The position numbers were made by a program, and so were the translations under genes. The notes beneath the pieces are model-generated. The model saw nothing but the letters and a program-made list of their open reading frames with translations, was not told the DNA's origin and made no database searches. This document shows, piece after piece, positions 25,142 to 33,320 of a stretch of DNA of 33,320 nucleotides. The stretch is from Paenibacillus agaridevorans (lineage in GTDB: Bacteria; Bacillota; Bacilli; Paenibacillales; Paenibacillaceae), in NCBI RefSeq assembly GCF_003112455.1, contig NZ_BDQX01000115.1:1-33320 (forward strand), read 5' to 3'. Within the stretch, counting starts at the first letter, position 1, and every line of letters starts with the position of its first letter.

Positions 25142-26851
25142 TCATCTAACAGTTTGATACCACTCGTTTACTTCTTTCGTGATGTCGTTGCCGCCGAGGG
25201 ACTTCCATTGTTCGACGAAAGAATCGAATTCTTCCAGCGGAGCGGCACCGACGATAATTCTCGTGAAAACTTCCTCCTGCTTTTTGGACAACGTACTATT
25301 TTTTTCGGCCATTGAAGGTGTCAGCGCACCGAAATATTCGTTAAAGACAAAACGGTTCTCCTGGGTGTACTGATACATGGTTTCGAGCGTGCCGCCTTGT
25401 TTCAACTGCATAGCATAACCCCAATGGTCGGTATTTCCGTTTAAATAATCGGTCATAAAATCGTACAAAATCAATTCCGAGTCCGGCAGAAGCGTCGGGT
25501 CTTTTTCGGCCAACGCCTTCGAGATTGCCTTGCCTACCACCGGAAAACGGTCTTGCTTGCCCACGAATGTAGGATTCAATACATAATAGGTCTGATCAGC
25601 TCCGCCTTCAATTTGGATTTTCCCTTTGACGTATTTCGCGGCATTCGGGTCCGTTGCCGGAGCATCCATTGCCCAGATGGATTGGTTATACATTTTAATA
25701 ATCGCTTCGGGGTTTTTGGCTTTCTTGGATACAACATAATATAATCCGGTCGATTTTTGCAGCTGCGCCTTGGCTATTTGATCATCTGCCGACACAATCG
25801 GGTATACGCCCCAATCCTGAATGACTTTACCGTCTTTTACAGCCCCGGCTTGCAAGGGATAATTCCCGGTCCAGAAGAGGCCGTATGTGATGCCGATTTT
25901 GTCCTGGGCGATCAACTCCGCTTCTTTAGCCAGATCCTTGACGCCAAACTCCTTGTCTATCTCACCGTTCGCGTACATCTCTTTCAGCTTGGCCAACGCG
26001 TTTTTCATTTCCGGTTGAATGCTGCCGTATACGAGCTCGCCCGCTTCGTTTTTCAGCCAAATGTTGGGGTAGGCATGAAATCCGTTAAAGAAGCCCTGCA
26101 AGCCCAACGATCCGCTCATGAGATCCTTCTGAAGCGCCAATCCGAATGTATCATCCTTGCCGTTGCGGTCCGGATCGTTGCGGGTAAATGCCGTCGAGAT
26201 CGCCTCCAGATCCTGCATCGTCTTAGGCGGCTGCAATCCCAGCTCGGCGAGCCAATCATTGCGGATAAATAAATAGGTCGAATCGTTATGAACGCCGTTC
26301 GTGTAAGGCAAAGCCATCATTTTTCCATTAATTTTCGTAGAATCCAGCTGCCCGCCGCCGTCTCGCGTCACGTACTCTTTCGTATACGATGTAGCGTATT
26401 TCTCGAAGATTTCGCCGATATCCATCAGCATATCCGCATCCAGCAATTGCTGGAATTGAACGCTGTTCACTTGCATAAGATCGGGAATATCGCCGCTGGC
26501 GATCGCAATGTTCACTTTCTGATCATACTGGGATCCGTCCACGCTCCAGAGATTTTTGATCTTGATCCCCAAATCGTTTTCATAGGCGGCGTACACACCG
26601 TTGCGATCATAGCTTTCGCCCTGATCCCATATGATTGAAGGATTCATGGACCTGACTGTCGTGACCTCGACCGGAGGGTCATATTTCTGCATGGGGTCAA
26701 AATCTTGTTCCGGAGTCTTGGACGATGATGCCGAAGCTGTCTCTTGCCCTGCCGTTGATGTTGAAGACTTGCCTTCCTGCGATTCATTGCTGCACGCGGC
26801 GACAAAAAGACATGCTGCGGCAACTCCCACTAATACGAGTTTCCTGTACAC
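25142..26851 (-). CDS. Extracellular solute-binding lipoprotein of the second importer
   Basis: Membrane-anchored sugar-binding protein. I place the start at a GTG (26851), which follows TAGGGGGG with 8-nt spacing. It gives a short clean signal, MYRKLVLVGVAAACLFVAAC, with the lipidated cysteine at residue 20. An in-frame ATG at 26893 would add 14 residues but has no ribosome site and overlaps the RBS region. The mature 549 residues have a Ser/Thr/Glu-rich linker, then a binding-protein fold with segments such as VNIAIASGDIPDLMQVN, ALPYTNGVHNDSTYLFIRNDWLAELG and TRNDPDRNGKDDTFGL, all typical of LplA/YtcQ-type proteins. It is the first gene of the operon that runs to the SLH protein. The ligand is probably the oligosaccharide released by that protein. 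Confidence 0.94.
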   Translation of the reverse strand: MYRKLVLVGVAAACLFVAACSNESQEGKSSTSTAGQETASASSSKTPEQDFDPMQKYDPPVEVTTVRSMNPSIIWDQGESYDRNGVYAAYENDLGIKIKNLWSVDGSQYDQKVNIAIASGDIPDLMQVNSVQFQQLLDADMLMDIGEIFEKYATSYTKEYVTRDGGGQLDSTKINGKMMALPYTNGVHNDSTYLFIRNDWLAELGLQPPKTMQDLEAISTAFTRNDPDRNGKDDTFGLALQKDLMSGSLGLQGFFNGFHAYPNIWLKNEAGELVYGSIQPEMKNALAKLKEMYANGEIDKEFGVKDLAKEAELIAQDKIGITYGLFWTGNYPLQAGAVKDGKVIQDWGVYPIVSADDQIAKAQLQKSTGLYYVVSKKAKNPEAIIKMYNQSIWAMDAPATDPNAAKYVKGKIQIEGGADQTYYVLNPTFVGKQDRFPVVGKAISKALAEKDPTLLPDSELILYDFMTDYLNGNTDHWGYAMQLKQGGTLETMYQYTQENRFVFNEYFGALTPSMAEKNSTLSKKQEEVFTRIIVGAAPLEEFDSFVEQWKSLGGNDITKEVNEWYQTVR

Positions 26852-26902
26852 TCTGAGATCCCCCCTAGATTTCTTGGATGAATGCGTTCTCATCTCAGTT
26901 TG

Positions 26903-26937
26903 ATTATAAGCAGTGAAACTTTCGTATGTAAGATACG
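26903..26937 (-). promoter_or_regulatory. Candidate promoter and overlapping palindrome for the importer/SLH operon
   Basis: On the minus strand CTTACA (26927-26932) and TATAAT (26903-26908) are 18 bp apart, a good sigma-A-like pair. A palindrome CGTAT-N5-ATACG (26923-26937) overlaps the -35. The site lies between the response-regulator stop (26940) and the binding-protein start. The neighbouring YesN-like regulator is the obvious candidate to act here, but AraC-type factors usually bind direct repeats, so another regulator may own the palindrome. Confidence 0.55.
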
Positions 26938-26939
26938 AG

Positions 26940-28616
26940 TTATGACCTCTTTTCCATGCTTTTCTTTACTTCGCGATATTCTTGCGGCGTCATTTGCACC
27001 TGGCTTTTGAAAAAACGAATAAACGCCAAACTGGATTGATAGCCTACAGCCTGCGCAATATCCTGCACCTTCATATCACTTTCAAGCAGCATAAATTGAG
27101 CTCTCTCGAGCTTTAAATCCAATACATATTCCCGCAAACCTCGACCGGTCATTTGTTTATACAGCCTAGACAAATAAGATGAGTTAAAATTCGCACGCTC
27201 CGCCAGCGTCTTCAAAGACACATCATTCATCAGATTATGTTCGACATAATCATGAATTTTTTCGATCACGCCATGGGATTGCTCCCGCCTTTCTTTTTCG
27301 ATGCAGTCGAAAATATAAAGCGCCGCCTCGGTAAACCGGCTTTTGATTTCGCTGGCGGATTCCGAATCGATTGCCGTATAAATGCGTTTGGGGTCGTAGA
27401 GCTCGCGGGCAATGGCTCTCCTGTTTGTTTTGGAAATATAGTAGACAAGGGTGGAAGCCAAACCGTGAAGATAACCTAACCGATAATAGACTGCCGTCTT
27501 ATTGTCGAATGATACATCCAAATATTCTTCAAACGTTTGGAAAAAGAGCCAACGTTGATTGTTTTCCAGATAATCCGTCAACCTGTTCAGTCTTTCGAAA
27601 CGCGGTCGCTCTTCTTCGCCTTCTTCCGAGAAGTCGGCGTCACTGCTGCCAGCGCGATCGGCCAGCTCATCGTCCGTGACCAAAATTTCTCGGTTTACGC
27701 CAAGCCCCCAGCCTAACTCCAGACACAGGTCGTCGTATTTTGGCGCGATATCGCGCCAAATAACAGGCTTTCTGCCGATCAGTATCGATAGGGTGATCTG
27801 AAATAAATTTCGGCAGGTATTCTGAACGTTCTCGAAAATCCCCAGCAAAAGGTCCGGAAAGGTTTCCGATAACGTGTCGCTTTCCGTGCCGCTTTCAACT
27901 TGTTGGATGAGCCAGATACATTTGGATGGTTCATTGGGGATCGCGAAGTATCGGAACAAATTGGGCGCATATTCCTCGAATACATGCTGTACCAAATAAA
28001 TCGATTGAATTTCCTCCGGCTCCAGGTTGTCCCCCGTCTGCCCGTCTATGCGCCCGATCGTCACGAAGACGGGTTTGGAGGGATCAAGCGGGATTTGCAA
28101 CAAATCGAATTGGTTTTTTCTTATTTCGGCGGATACTTGTTTCCCCCGCAGAATGTCCCCCAAATATGCTCTTTGCATGTTGGGAAGCGACTCTCGCAAC
28201 TGCTCCTTCGTTTTGGCGTAGAGTTCGTCCCGTTCGAATTCCTCATTTAGCGATCGAATGGCTTTATCGACGGATTCAACGATTTTCTCATCGTCTTCGG
28301 TCTTCAGAATATAATCGAATGCGCCCAGCGAAATGGCATCCTTCGAATATTTGAAGTCGCTATAGCTGGTCAAGAGAATAACTTTGCACCGCGGCCAATG
28401 ATCTTTGATTTGTTTCAGCATTTCCAAGCCCGACATACCGGGCATCTTGATATCGGATATAACGATATCGACTTTGTTGGATTTCATTAAATGGAGTGTT
28501 TCAAACGCCGAGACGGCGGACAGAATCTCCAGGTCCTCGCGATGCAAATCCTCGAAAAATTGCACCATACTCTGCACGATAATAGGCAAGTCGTCGACAA
28601 TCAGCAATCTGTACAT
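26940..28616 (-). CDS. Response regulator with AraC-type DNA-binding domain, YesN-like
   Basis: 558-residue two-component regulator. The receiver domain (about 1-120) has the acidic pair D8-D9, phosphoacceptor D55 in IVISDIKMPGMSGLEML, LLTSYSDF and K105 in DYILKTEDD. The middle ~330 residues are the variable helical region typical of YesN-like proteins. The AraC HTH pair occupies roughly the last 105 residues (IEKIHDYVEHNLMNDVSLKTLAERANFNSSYLSRLYKQ, then VQDIAQAVGYQSSLAFIRFFKSQ with the family's TPQEYR end). The ATG at 28616 follows GGAGGGAG and overlaps the kinase gene by 16 bp. It most likely activates the importer operon just downstream when phosphorylated. Confidence 0.96.
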   Translation of the reverse strand: MYRLLIVDDLPIIVQSMVQFFEDLHREDLEILSAVSAFETLHLMKSNKVDIVISDIKMPGMSGLEMLKQIKDHWPRCKVILLTSYSDFKYSKDAISLGAFDYILKTEDDEKIVESVDKAIRSLNEEFERDELYAKTKEQLRESLPNMQRAYLGDILRGKQVSAEIRKNQFDLLQIPLDPSKPVFVTIGRIDGQTGDNLEPEEIQSIYLVQHVFEEYAPNLFRYFAIPNEPSKCIWLIQQVESGTESDTLSETFPDLLLGIFENVQNTCRNLFQITLSILIGRKPVIWRDIAPKYDDLCLELGWGLGVNREILVTDDELADRAGSSDADFSEEGEEERPRFERLNRLTDYLENNQRWLFFQTFEEYLDVSFDNKTAVYYRLGYLHGLASTLVYYISKTNRRAIARELYDPKRIYTAIDSESASEIKSRFTEAALYIFDCIEKERREQSHGVIEKIHDYVEHNLMNDVSLKTLAERANFNSSYLSRLYKQMTGRGLREYVLDLKLERAQFMLLESDMKVQDIAQAVGYQSSLAFIRFFKSQVQMTPQEYREVKKSMEKRS

Positions 28617-30352
28617 GACGATCCGCTCCCTCCGCTTATCCTTACTTCCACTTTTAATCCGCCCAGACTGCTGCGGGATACTTCGATCCCCGATTCGTCG
28701 CCGAACTTGATCCGCAGCCGATTGTGAATATTGATTAAGGCCGTTCCTTCGCCTACGGACGTTTCCCGAGCATTTAAACTTTGGCGAATATGTTCGATGA
28801 CCGAGGACTCAAGTTCATCTCCATTGTCTTCAATAATGGCAGAGACACCGCTTCCATTTTGCGAGAATGAAAGCTTCAATATACCATTTGTCAATTTATT
28901 CTCGAGCGAATGCTCGAACGCATTTTCCAGGATGGGCTGCAAAATCAGACGCGGTACTTTTAAGGCCAGCGACTGGGGAGGCGGAGGCTCCAATACGATT
29001 TGTACCCTTTCGGTATAACAAATCAATTGAATATTGGTATAAGCTTTTGCAAACAAAAATTCCTGTTCCAGCGTAATTTCGTCTTGTTCATCCTTGGTTA
29101 CATAACGCAAATATTCGCCGATGTACTTGGCAAAAACGTATGCGCGGTCATTGTCCCCCGCCTTGATCAATCTGGCCAATATAAAATGGTTATTATAAAG
29201 AAAATGGGGATTAATCTGCGACTGGAGTCTCTTTAATTCCGCTCTCTGGCTATTGATTTTCTGCTCATACACTTCCCCTATCAGCTGACCAAGCCGATTA
29301 ATCATATTGTTGAATCTTTCGTACAAAAATCCGAATTCGTCTCTTCTGTCATGAGAAATTTTGACCTGCAAATCCCCCGCTTCCATTCTGCGAAAGGATT
29401 GAACCAAATACACCAACGGTCTGTGAATAATGCGCCGGATCCAATAGGAAAACAAAAAAATGAAGCCTATGGAGGTGATGGACAGAATCCAGAACCAAAC
29501 GGTATACAATCGCACAGGCCCCATAATCTCCCTCTCGGGAATAAAGGTCATGTAGGTCAAACCAAGATAATCGGAGCTTTCGTAGGCTGCATAGTACTCC
29601 CTGTTTTCTACTTGGATAAAACCCGATCCGCTATTTTTATTTTCATGGACGGTATCGGCAATAAAATGGACGAAAGCTTCCGTATCCGCAATAGAGCTTG
29701 CATTGGCAATCACGCGATTATTATGTTTGTCCAATAGCAGCGAGCCTTCATTTTCGAAGGTTCTTTTGCTGTTCATGGATTTGATAATCTCATCGGTAGA
29801 AAGCTCGATCGAAAGCAAATACAACAACATTTTGTCGGCGACATCCCTTCCCGGATAGGGCAAACTCATAAACAACCGGCTATCTATCATCAGCAGCCGA
29901 TTCTCGTTATGCCGACTAAGAATGTCAAGCCATTCCTGATCGATACTTGTCAAATACTCATAGGCTGTAATTGTTCTGTCGATGGCGGGGATAAATATCC
30001 CCGTATTTTTAATCAACGAGCTGGACATCTGCATAATCTGCAGACGTTTTTGCAAGGCAAGCGTGATCCGAAACCGTTCAAAGATATCGAGACCTTCGCT
30101 AATGGTGCTAAGCTGCAACAAATCCGCATCCATCACATAATCGCTTTTGAGCCGGGTAATTCTTTCGATCTCGTCTTCCATATTGTCGATGTAAGAACTT
30201 ACGCGAAACTGCAAGGAGCTTGTTATTTGCGATTTATTTTGTTCCGCTCCTTTTATGTTAATAAAAAGATTCGCCACATAGAGCGGTACCGCTACCAGCA
30301 GGAACGCCATAAGCAGTTGATTATATATGGTGCGCGGTCTCATAAGCTTCAA
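28601..30352 (-). CDS. Membrane sensor histidine kinase, YesM-like (HisKA_2-type, PF06580)
   Basis: 583-residue sensor. I chose TTG at 30352 because GGAGGTGG lies about 7 nt upstream; an ATG at 30343 is too far from it. Residues 11-33 form the first membrane helix, about 34-282 an extracellular Cache-like sensor, 283-305 the second helix, and about 306-360 a HAMP domain (RRIIHRPLVYLVQSFRRMEAGDLQV). The kinase box LQSQINPHFLYNN holds the phospho-accepting H383. The ATPase domain has the N box PILENAFEHSLE, IEDNGDE and GTALINIHNRLRIKFG. It probably senses an extracellular sugar or the loaded binding protein and phosphorylates the regulator encoded next. It lies 23 bp after the GH2 gene. Confidence 0.95.
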   Translation of the reverse strand: MKLMRPRTIYNQLLMAFLLVAVPLYVANLFINIKGAEQNKSQITSSLQFRVSSYIDNMEDEIERITRLKSDYVMDADLLQLSTISEGLDIFERFRITLALQKRLQIMQMSSSLIKNTGIFIPAIDRTITAYEYLTSIDQEWLDILSRHNENRLLMIDSRLFMSLPYPGRDVADKMLLYLLSIELSTDEIIKSMNSKRTFENEGSLLLDKHNNRVIANASSIADTEAFVHFIADTVHENKNSGSGFIQVENREYYAAYESSDYLGLTYMTFIPEREIMGPVRLYTVWFWILSITSIGFIFLFSYWIRRIIHRPLVYLVQSFRRMEAGDLQVKISHDRRDEFGFLYERFNNMINRLGQLIGEVYEQKINSQRAELKRLQSQINPHFLYNNHFILARLIKAGDNDRAYVFAKYIGEYLRYVTKDEQDEITLEQEFLFAKAYTNIQLICYTERVQIVLEPPPPQSLALKVPRLILQPILENAFEHSLENKLTNGILKLSFSQNGSGVSAIIEDNGDELESSVIEHIRQSLNARETSVGEGTALINIHNRLRIKFGDESGIEVSRSSLGGLKVEVRISGGSGSSCTDC

Positions 30353-30375
30353 TGCTCCACCTCCAAGCCTCAGCT

Positions 30376-32904
30376 TCAGTCGGTATTCCAAGCTTGTACG
30401 GCAACATCCCAATTTCCGTTTATGCCGACCTCTCTCGTTTCTCCCGGGTTGATCCAAAAGTAATTATCTTCTGCAACCATCTCGTTTGAGTTGGCCGAGC
30501 TTATGCTCACACCAACGGCGGGTATGTTCCCTGTGTTTCGGATAATCAATTTATCGCGATGCCTCTCGCTTTGCAGCGTTGTTCTCGGCAATCGGAATAG
30601 ACAGCCTCGGTCGGATAAATAATTAAGCCAGTAGAATGACCGATATCTGACCCTGCCCTCCACTCGCAGCTCGCAAACCATAAACAAAGGCGTATGGTTT
30701 ATTTGCTCTTTTGTTAAAGAGAACTGGCCCAATTGCTGGCGAATGGGGATCGTCCCGTGCCCGCAAAAAAACGTTTTTTTCACTTCCCGCAGCGTCGAAC
30801 CGAATGCCGTCACTTCAACCTCCCAGTTTTGACCGGCGAGACAATTGGAATCATCCAGAATAAAAACGGGTGCATCCATCGGAGAATCCCCTGGATTTAA
30901 GCCGTCCAGCAGAACAACGGCAGCAAGCGGAGAATAGGCATCCTGGACAAAATAATAAGCAAGTTTGGGCGCGCCATACCAATCGACTATCGACCAGGAG
31001 ACGGACGGGCAGTTATCGTTCAGTTTGTAGAAGGCAACCCCCGCTGCTTCCGGCCACCGTGTTCTGGCTAATTCGAGCGTATGGCGCATTCCTGTAGCCT
31101 GTGCAAGCTGCGTTCCCAGCACAAACGCCTCCATGCTGCTATTGTCGATAAAATCGGCAACGTAATGCGACAGCCTGCTCATATCTTCATTGCGATTAAA
31201 CACCGGGGTCTTATGGGCAAACGTCCCGAACGGCGGAGGCGGCCACGCTTCCCATTCATGTTGCGGAATGTATTTCTTTACCGACTCCAGGTTTGGAGCC
31301 GATGCGAGGCCGAACTCGCCAAGGAACGGCGACTCCAGCTTTAAATTACGATCCAGAGGCTGACGCCCCCAATAGACATCGTAATTGTTCAGGCTGCCTC
31401 CCCACGGCTGCGTGCGTCTGAAAGTTCTTGTCCCATCCAATTCGTAGCTTAAGCGCCCCATCATATCAATGGCTTCGCCAGTCGGATCCGGCGACTCGTT
31501 GCCTCCGCCCCACTGAACGAGCGACGGATGATTGCGCAGGCGCATCATATTTTGTCTCACGGTTTTTTCCAGAATCGAGATCGGTTGAACTTTATGACTG
31601 TCCCAAGCCGTCGGCCATTCTTGGTAGACCATAATGCCCATACGGTCGGCCAGGTCGTAAAATTCGTCCGTTTCCGGCAAGCCCGCTCCCCAAGCGCGCA
31701 TGAATTGAATATGGGATCGGCGAGCCAGATCCATAAACCGCGCGTATCTCTCCTTATCGAATCTCATCAAAGCGTCAATGGTGCACCAGTTGGTTCCTTT
31801 GGCGAAGACGGCTCTCCCGTTAACTTGCAGAACCCAGTTGTATAGCTCGGGATCCGGTCCTCCCGGCAATGGATTAAATTGAACTTGTCTTACACCGAAG
31901 ATGACCTCCTTCCGGTCGCCAATACCCTCCTTCGGAATAAAAATCAGGTTCATGCGATACAGATGGGGATCCCCCAGCCCATTGGGCCACCATAACCTAT
32001 GTTCCGGTATCTGAAACTCGAATTGCATCTCCGGCCCGATCTCCGACGACCGGACTTCATACTCGAAACCGAATGAATTCCCATCGAAATTATCCGGCTC
32101 AATTTCGACATACAAAGTGCCTTCCCGTTCGTGCGTTCCTCCCTCCAGATGAACCGACAAATTCATCGTGCCTGCCATGAAATCTCTTGTTGCAATAAAG
32201 GGATTTTTTATTTCAACGACCGGCTTTTCTTCCAAAATAACCGTTCTCCAAATGCCTGTAGCCGGCACATCGATATAATGCCAGCCGTACACATTGTTAA
32301 ACACAACCGTATCCATCCACCCTACGTTCATGCCGATCCAGTAAGGATTGGGCTCCCCCTCGCTGATTCGATAAGGCGCTGGCTCCAGTCTGACCAACAA
32401 GGTGTTGCAATCCTTCTTCATCGACTCGGCAATATCGAATTCGAAAGAGGTAAACATGCCTTGATTGGCAGCAACCTGATGATCGTTGAACCAGACGGTG
32501 CAGGAGTCGCATACCCCATTAAATACAATTCGCATAGCCGTCGAATCGGCAGGAATTTTTATTTCCTTTTTAAACCACCATGCGCAAAAACTCTGATCTC
32601 TTGCAATTGAATCATTTTTCCCTTCATAGGGATCGGGAATTTTTCCGGCATTCATCAATGCGGTGTGAACGCTTCCAGGAACGACGGCCGGCCACCACTC
32701 TCCCGACGGTCCGTTCGTTTCCTCGGAATGTTTAGAGATGAACCATTGATCATCCAACATGTATTTTCGAGCATAGCCCGCTTTCGATGGATCTTGCGGA
32801 GTTACCCTATCCATTCTAACATTTACGGATTTTTTGCTGAAGGGTATGGTTCCCGGATTAAAGGACAAACGCTCTGTCTCATCCAGACTATTTCGTGTAA
32901 TCAA
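30376..32904 (-). CDS. Glycoside hydrolase family 2, beta-mannosidase-like, cytoplasmic
   Basis: 842-residue enzyme expected to remove terminal sugars (beta-mannose or similar) from imported oligosaccharides with retention. It has no signal peptide. The N-terminal jelly roll starts near 49 (MLDDQWFISK; VVPGSVHTALMNAGKIPDPY is the beta-mannosidase-type segment). An Ig-like domain follows, then a TIM barrel from about 345 (RAWGAGLPETDEFYDLADRMGIMVYQEWP). The acid/base is E470 in VQWGGGNES and the nucleophile is E530 in FLGEFGLAS. WGGGNE departs slightly from the common WCGNNE. The start is a TTG at 32904 preceded by GAGGAAGAG; later ATGs have no ribosome site, so the first ~45 residues are uncertain. 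It is the first gene of the GH2 - kinase - regulator operon. Beta-glucosaminidase or another GH2 specificity is possible. Confidence 0.92.
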   Translation of the reverse strand: MITRNSLDETERLSFNPGTIPFSKKSVNVRMDRVTPQDPSKAGYARKYMLDDQWFISKHSEETNGPSGEWWPAVVPGSVHTALMNAGKIPDPYEGKNDSIARDQSFCAWWFKKEIKIPADSTAMRIVFNGVCDSCTVWFNDHQVAANQGMFTSFEFDIAESMKKDCNTLLVRLEPAPYRISEGEPNPYWIGMNVGWMDTVVFNNVYGWHYIDVPATGIWRTVILEEKPVVEIKNPFIATRDFMAGTMNLSVHLEGGTHEREGTLYVEIEPDNFDGNSFGFEYEVRSSEIGPEMQFEFQIPEHRLWWPNGLGDPHLYRMNLIFIPKEGIGDRKEVIFGVRQVQFNPLPGGPDPELYNWVLQVNGRAVFAKGTNWCTIDALMRFDKERYARFMDLARRSHIQFMRAWGAGLPETDEFYDLADRMGIMVYQEWPTAWDSHKVQPISILEKTVRQNMMRLRNHPSLVQWGGGNESPDPTGEAIDMMGRLSYELDGTRTFRRTQPWGGSLNNYDVYWGRQPLDRNLKLESPFLGEFGLASAPNLESVKKYIPQHEWEAWPPPPFGTFAHKTPVFNRNEDMSRLSHYVADFIDNSSMEAFVLGTQLAQATGMRHTLELARTRWPEAAGVAFYKLNDNCPSVSWSIVDWYGAPKLAYYFVQDAYSPLAAVVLLDGLNPGDSPMDAPVFILDDSNCLAGQNWEVEVTAFGSTLREVKKTFFCGHGTIPIRQQLGQFSLTKEQINHTPLFMVCELRVEGRVRYRSFYWLNYLSDRGCLFRLPRTTLQSERHRDKLIIRNTGNIPAVGVSISSANSNEMVAEDNYFWINPGETREVGINGNWDVAVQAWNTD

Positions 32905-33036
32905 ACGGATCTCTTCCTCTCAAATTGGCATTACGTACATTATATTCGCAGCCGTTGCCCATCTATAGAGACACTTCTTTACAATGAAATAGATATTCTT
33001 TTACTTTTCGAATAATCATTGCCGGACCCAAATAAA
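32905..33036 (-). promoter_or_regulatory. Upstream region of the GH2-kinase-regulator operon
   Basis: This ~130-bp stretch lies between a terminator and the GH2 start. On the minus strand TATAAT occurs at 32939-32944, 35 nt before the start codon, but the region 17 bp upstream is a poor -35. A promoter here is required by the terminator to the right, but its exact position is uncertain. No clear catabolite-response (cre) element was found. Confidence 0.35.
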
Positions 33037-33076
33037 AAGGCCCCGAACAACCCTGCGCGGTGCAGGATCTTCGGGG
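33036..33076 (-). terminator. Intrinsic terminator after the second YesM-like kinase gene
   Basis: CCCCGAA (33041-33047) pairs with TTCGGGG (33070-33076), and an inner stem CCTGC/GCAGG (33052-33056 with 33062-33066) closes on a 5-nt loop. Leftward transcription then meets CCTTTTTATTT. It lies 60 nt past the kinase stop at 33137. Confidence 0.9.
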
Positions 33077-33136
33077 TGAGTCAATCGTGATTTGAATAAA
33101 CCAGCAGGTCGTACGTGCGGCCATGTTGTACTAACA

Positions 33137-33320
33137 TTAATCCTGCGGCTTGATCGTCGGTTTGAGCGGCAAATGGATGACGGCGCGAAGGCCGCCGCCA
33201 TCGCGGGCCTCGTAGCGAAGGCCGTAGGCTTCGCCGTAGTGGAGCTGCACGCGCTGATGCACGTTGCGGATGCCGTAGCCCTTGTCGGACGCGTCGCCCC
33301 GCACGATCGCGGCGAGCCGC
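33137..33320 (-). CDS. C-terminal part of a second YesM-like sensor histidine kinase (5' part outside window)
   Basis: The last 60 codons before TAA read RLAAIVRGDASDKGYGIRNVHQRVQLHYGEAYGLRYEAR and end in LPLKPTIKPQD. The GYGIRNVHQRVQLHYGEAYGL block is the G2 box and final helix-strand of the ATPase domain in YesM-type kinases. It is followed by its own terminator, so it ends a separate transcript. A partner regulator and possibly another sugar importer are expected to the right of the window. Base composition is markedly more GC-rich than the neighbouring GH2 and YesM genes. Confidence 0.85.
   Translation of the reverse strand, partial: RLAAIVRGDASDKGYGIRNVHQRVQLHYGEAYGLRYEARDGGGLRAVIHLPLKPTIKPQD

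Noticed and set aside
1..33320. tRNA, rRNA, transposase or prophage genes
   Set aside because: I looked for cloverleaf-like segments, IS-type DDE motifs and phage proteins in the translated and intergenic sequence and saw none.

Overview
The window looks like a chromosomal piece of a Paenibacillaceae-type Firmicute (Paenibacillus, Cohnella or a close relative). The grounds are family-level. There are two ABC sugar importers of the LplA/B/C (YtcQ/YteP) style without their own ATPase, a YesM/YesN-type two-component pair, a very large S-layer-anchored (SLH) extracellular protein, strong G-rich Shine-Dalgarno sites and frequent TTG/GTG starts. Almost every gene lies on the minus strand. The exception is a plus-strand pair for an ECF sigma factor and its membrane-bound partner.

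Layout from left to right: (1) 1-1071, 5' part of a DEAD-box RNA helicase running off the left edge. (2) 1162-6226, a minus-strand transport cluster read as permease B, permease C, lipoprotein binding protein, terminator, then a NodB-like/deacetylase-fold cytoplasmic protein. (3) 6393-7719, plus-strand ECF sigma factor and a one-pass membrane protein likely to be its negative regulator, closed by a bidirectional terminator. (4) 7876-8116, an array of about 4.6 tandem 52-bp units, each with a 20-bp near-palindrome, abutting the 3' end of the next operon. (5) 8118-17619, a tight nine-gene minus-strand sugar-catabolism operon. In transcription order it holds a Gfo/Idh dehydrogenase, Zn-dependent MDR dehydrogenase, FGGY kinase, shikimate-dehydrogenase-like protein, cupin-type phosphoglucose-isomerase-like protein, 2-hydroxyacid dehydrogenase, tagatose/psicose 3-epimerase-like protein, L-fucose isomerase (FucI) and a cyclase-family hydrolase. 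(6) 17846-32904, a glycan acquisition locus: GH2 beta-mannosidase-like enzyme, YesM-like sensor kinase, YesN-like regulator, a promoter with an overlapping palindrome, lipoprotein binding protein, two permeases and a 1793-residue secreted protein with four CBM-like modules, an unassigned catalytic-looking region and three SLH domains. (7) 33137-33320, the C-terminus of another YesM-like kinase running off the right edge.

My reading of how the genes work together is inference. The SLH-anchored protein would bind and trim a polysaccharide or glycoconjugate at the cell surface. The lipoprotein and two permeases would import the released oligosaccharide, energised by an ATPase encoded elsewhere. 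The cytosolic GH2 enzyme would release the terminal sugar, and the nine-gene operon would convert an unusual sugar or sugar derivative. YesM/YesN-like proteins would sense the extracellular sugar and switch the importer on.

No aldolase is present in the catabolic operon. Its combination of a shikimate-dehydrogenase-like protein, cupin isomerase, hydroxyacid dehydrogenase and cyclase does not match any textbook fucose, arabinose or xylose pathway that I know. This operon and the giant surface protein are the best candidates here for undescribed biology.
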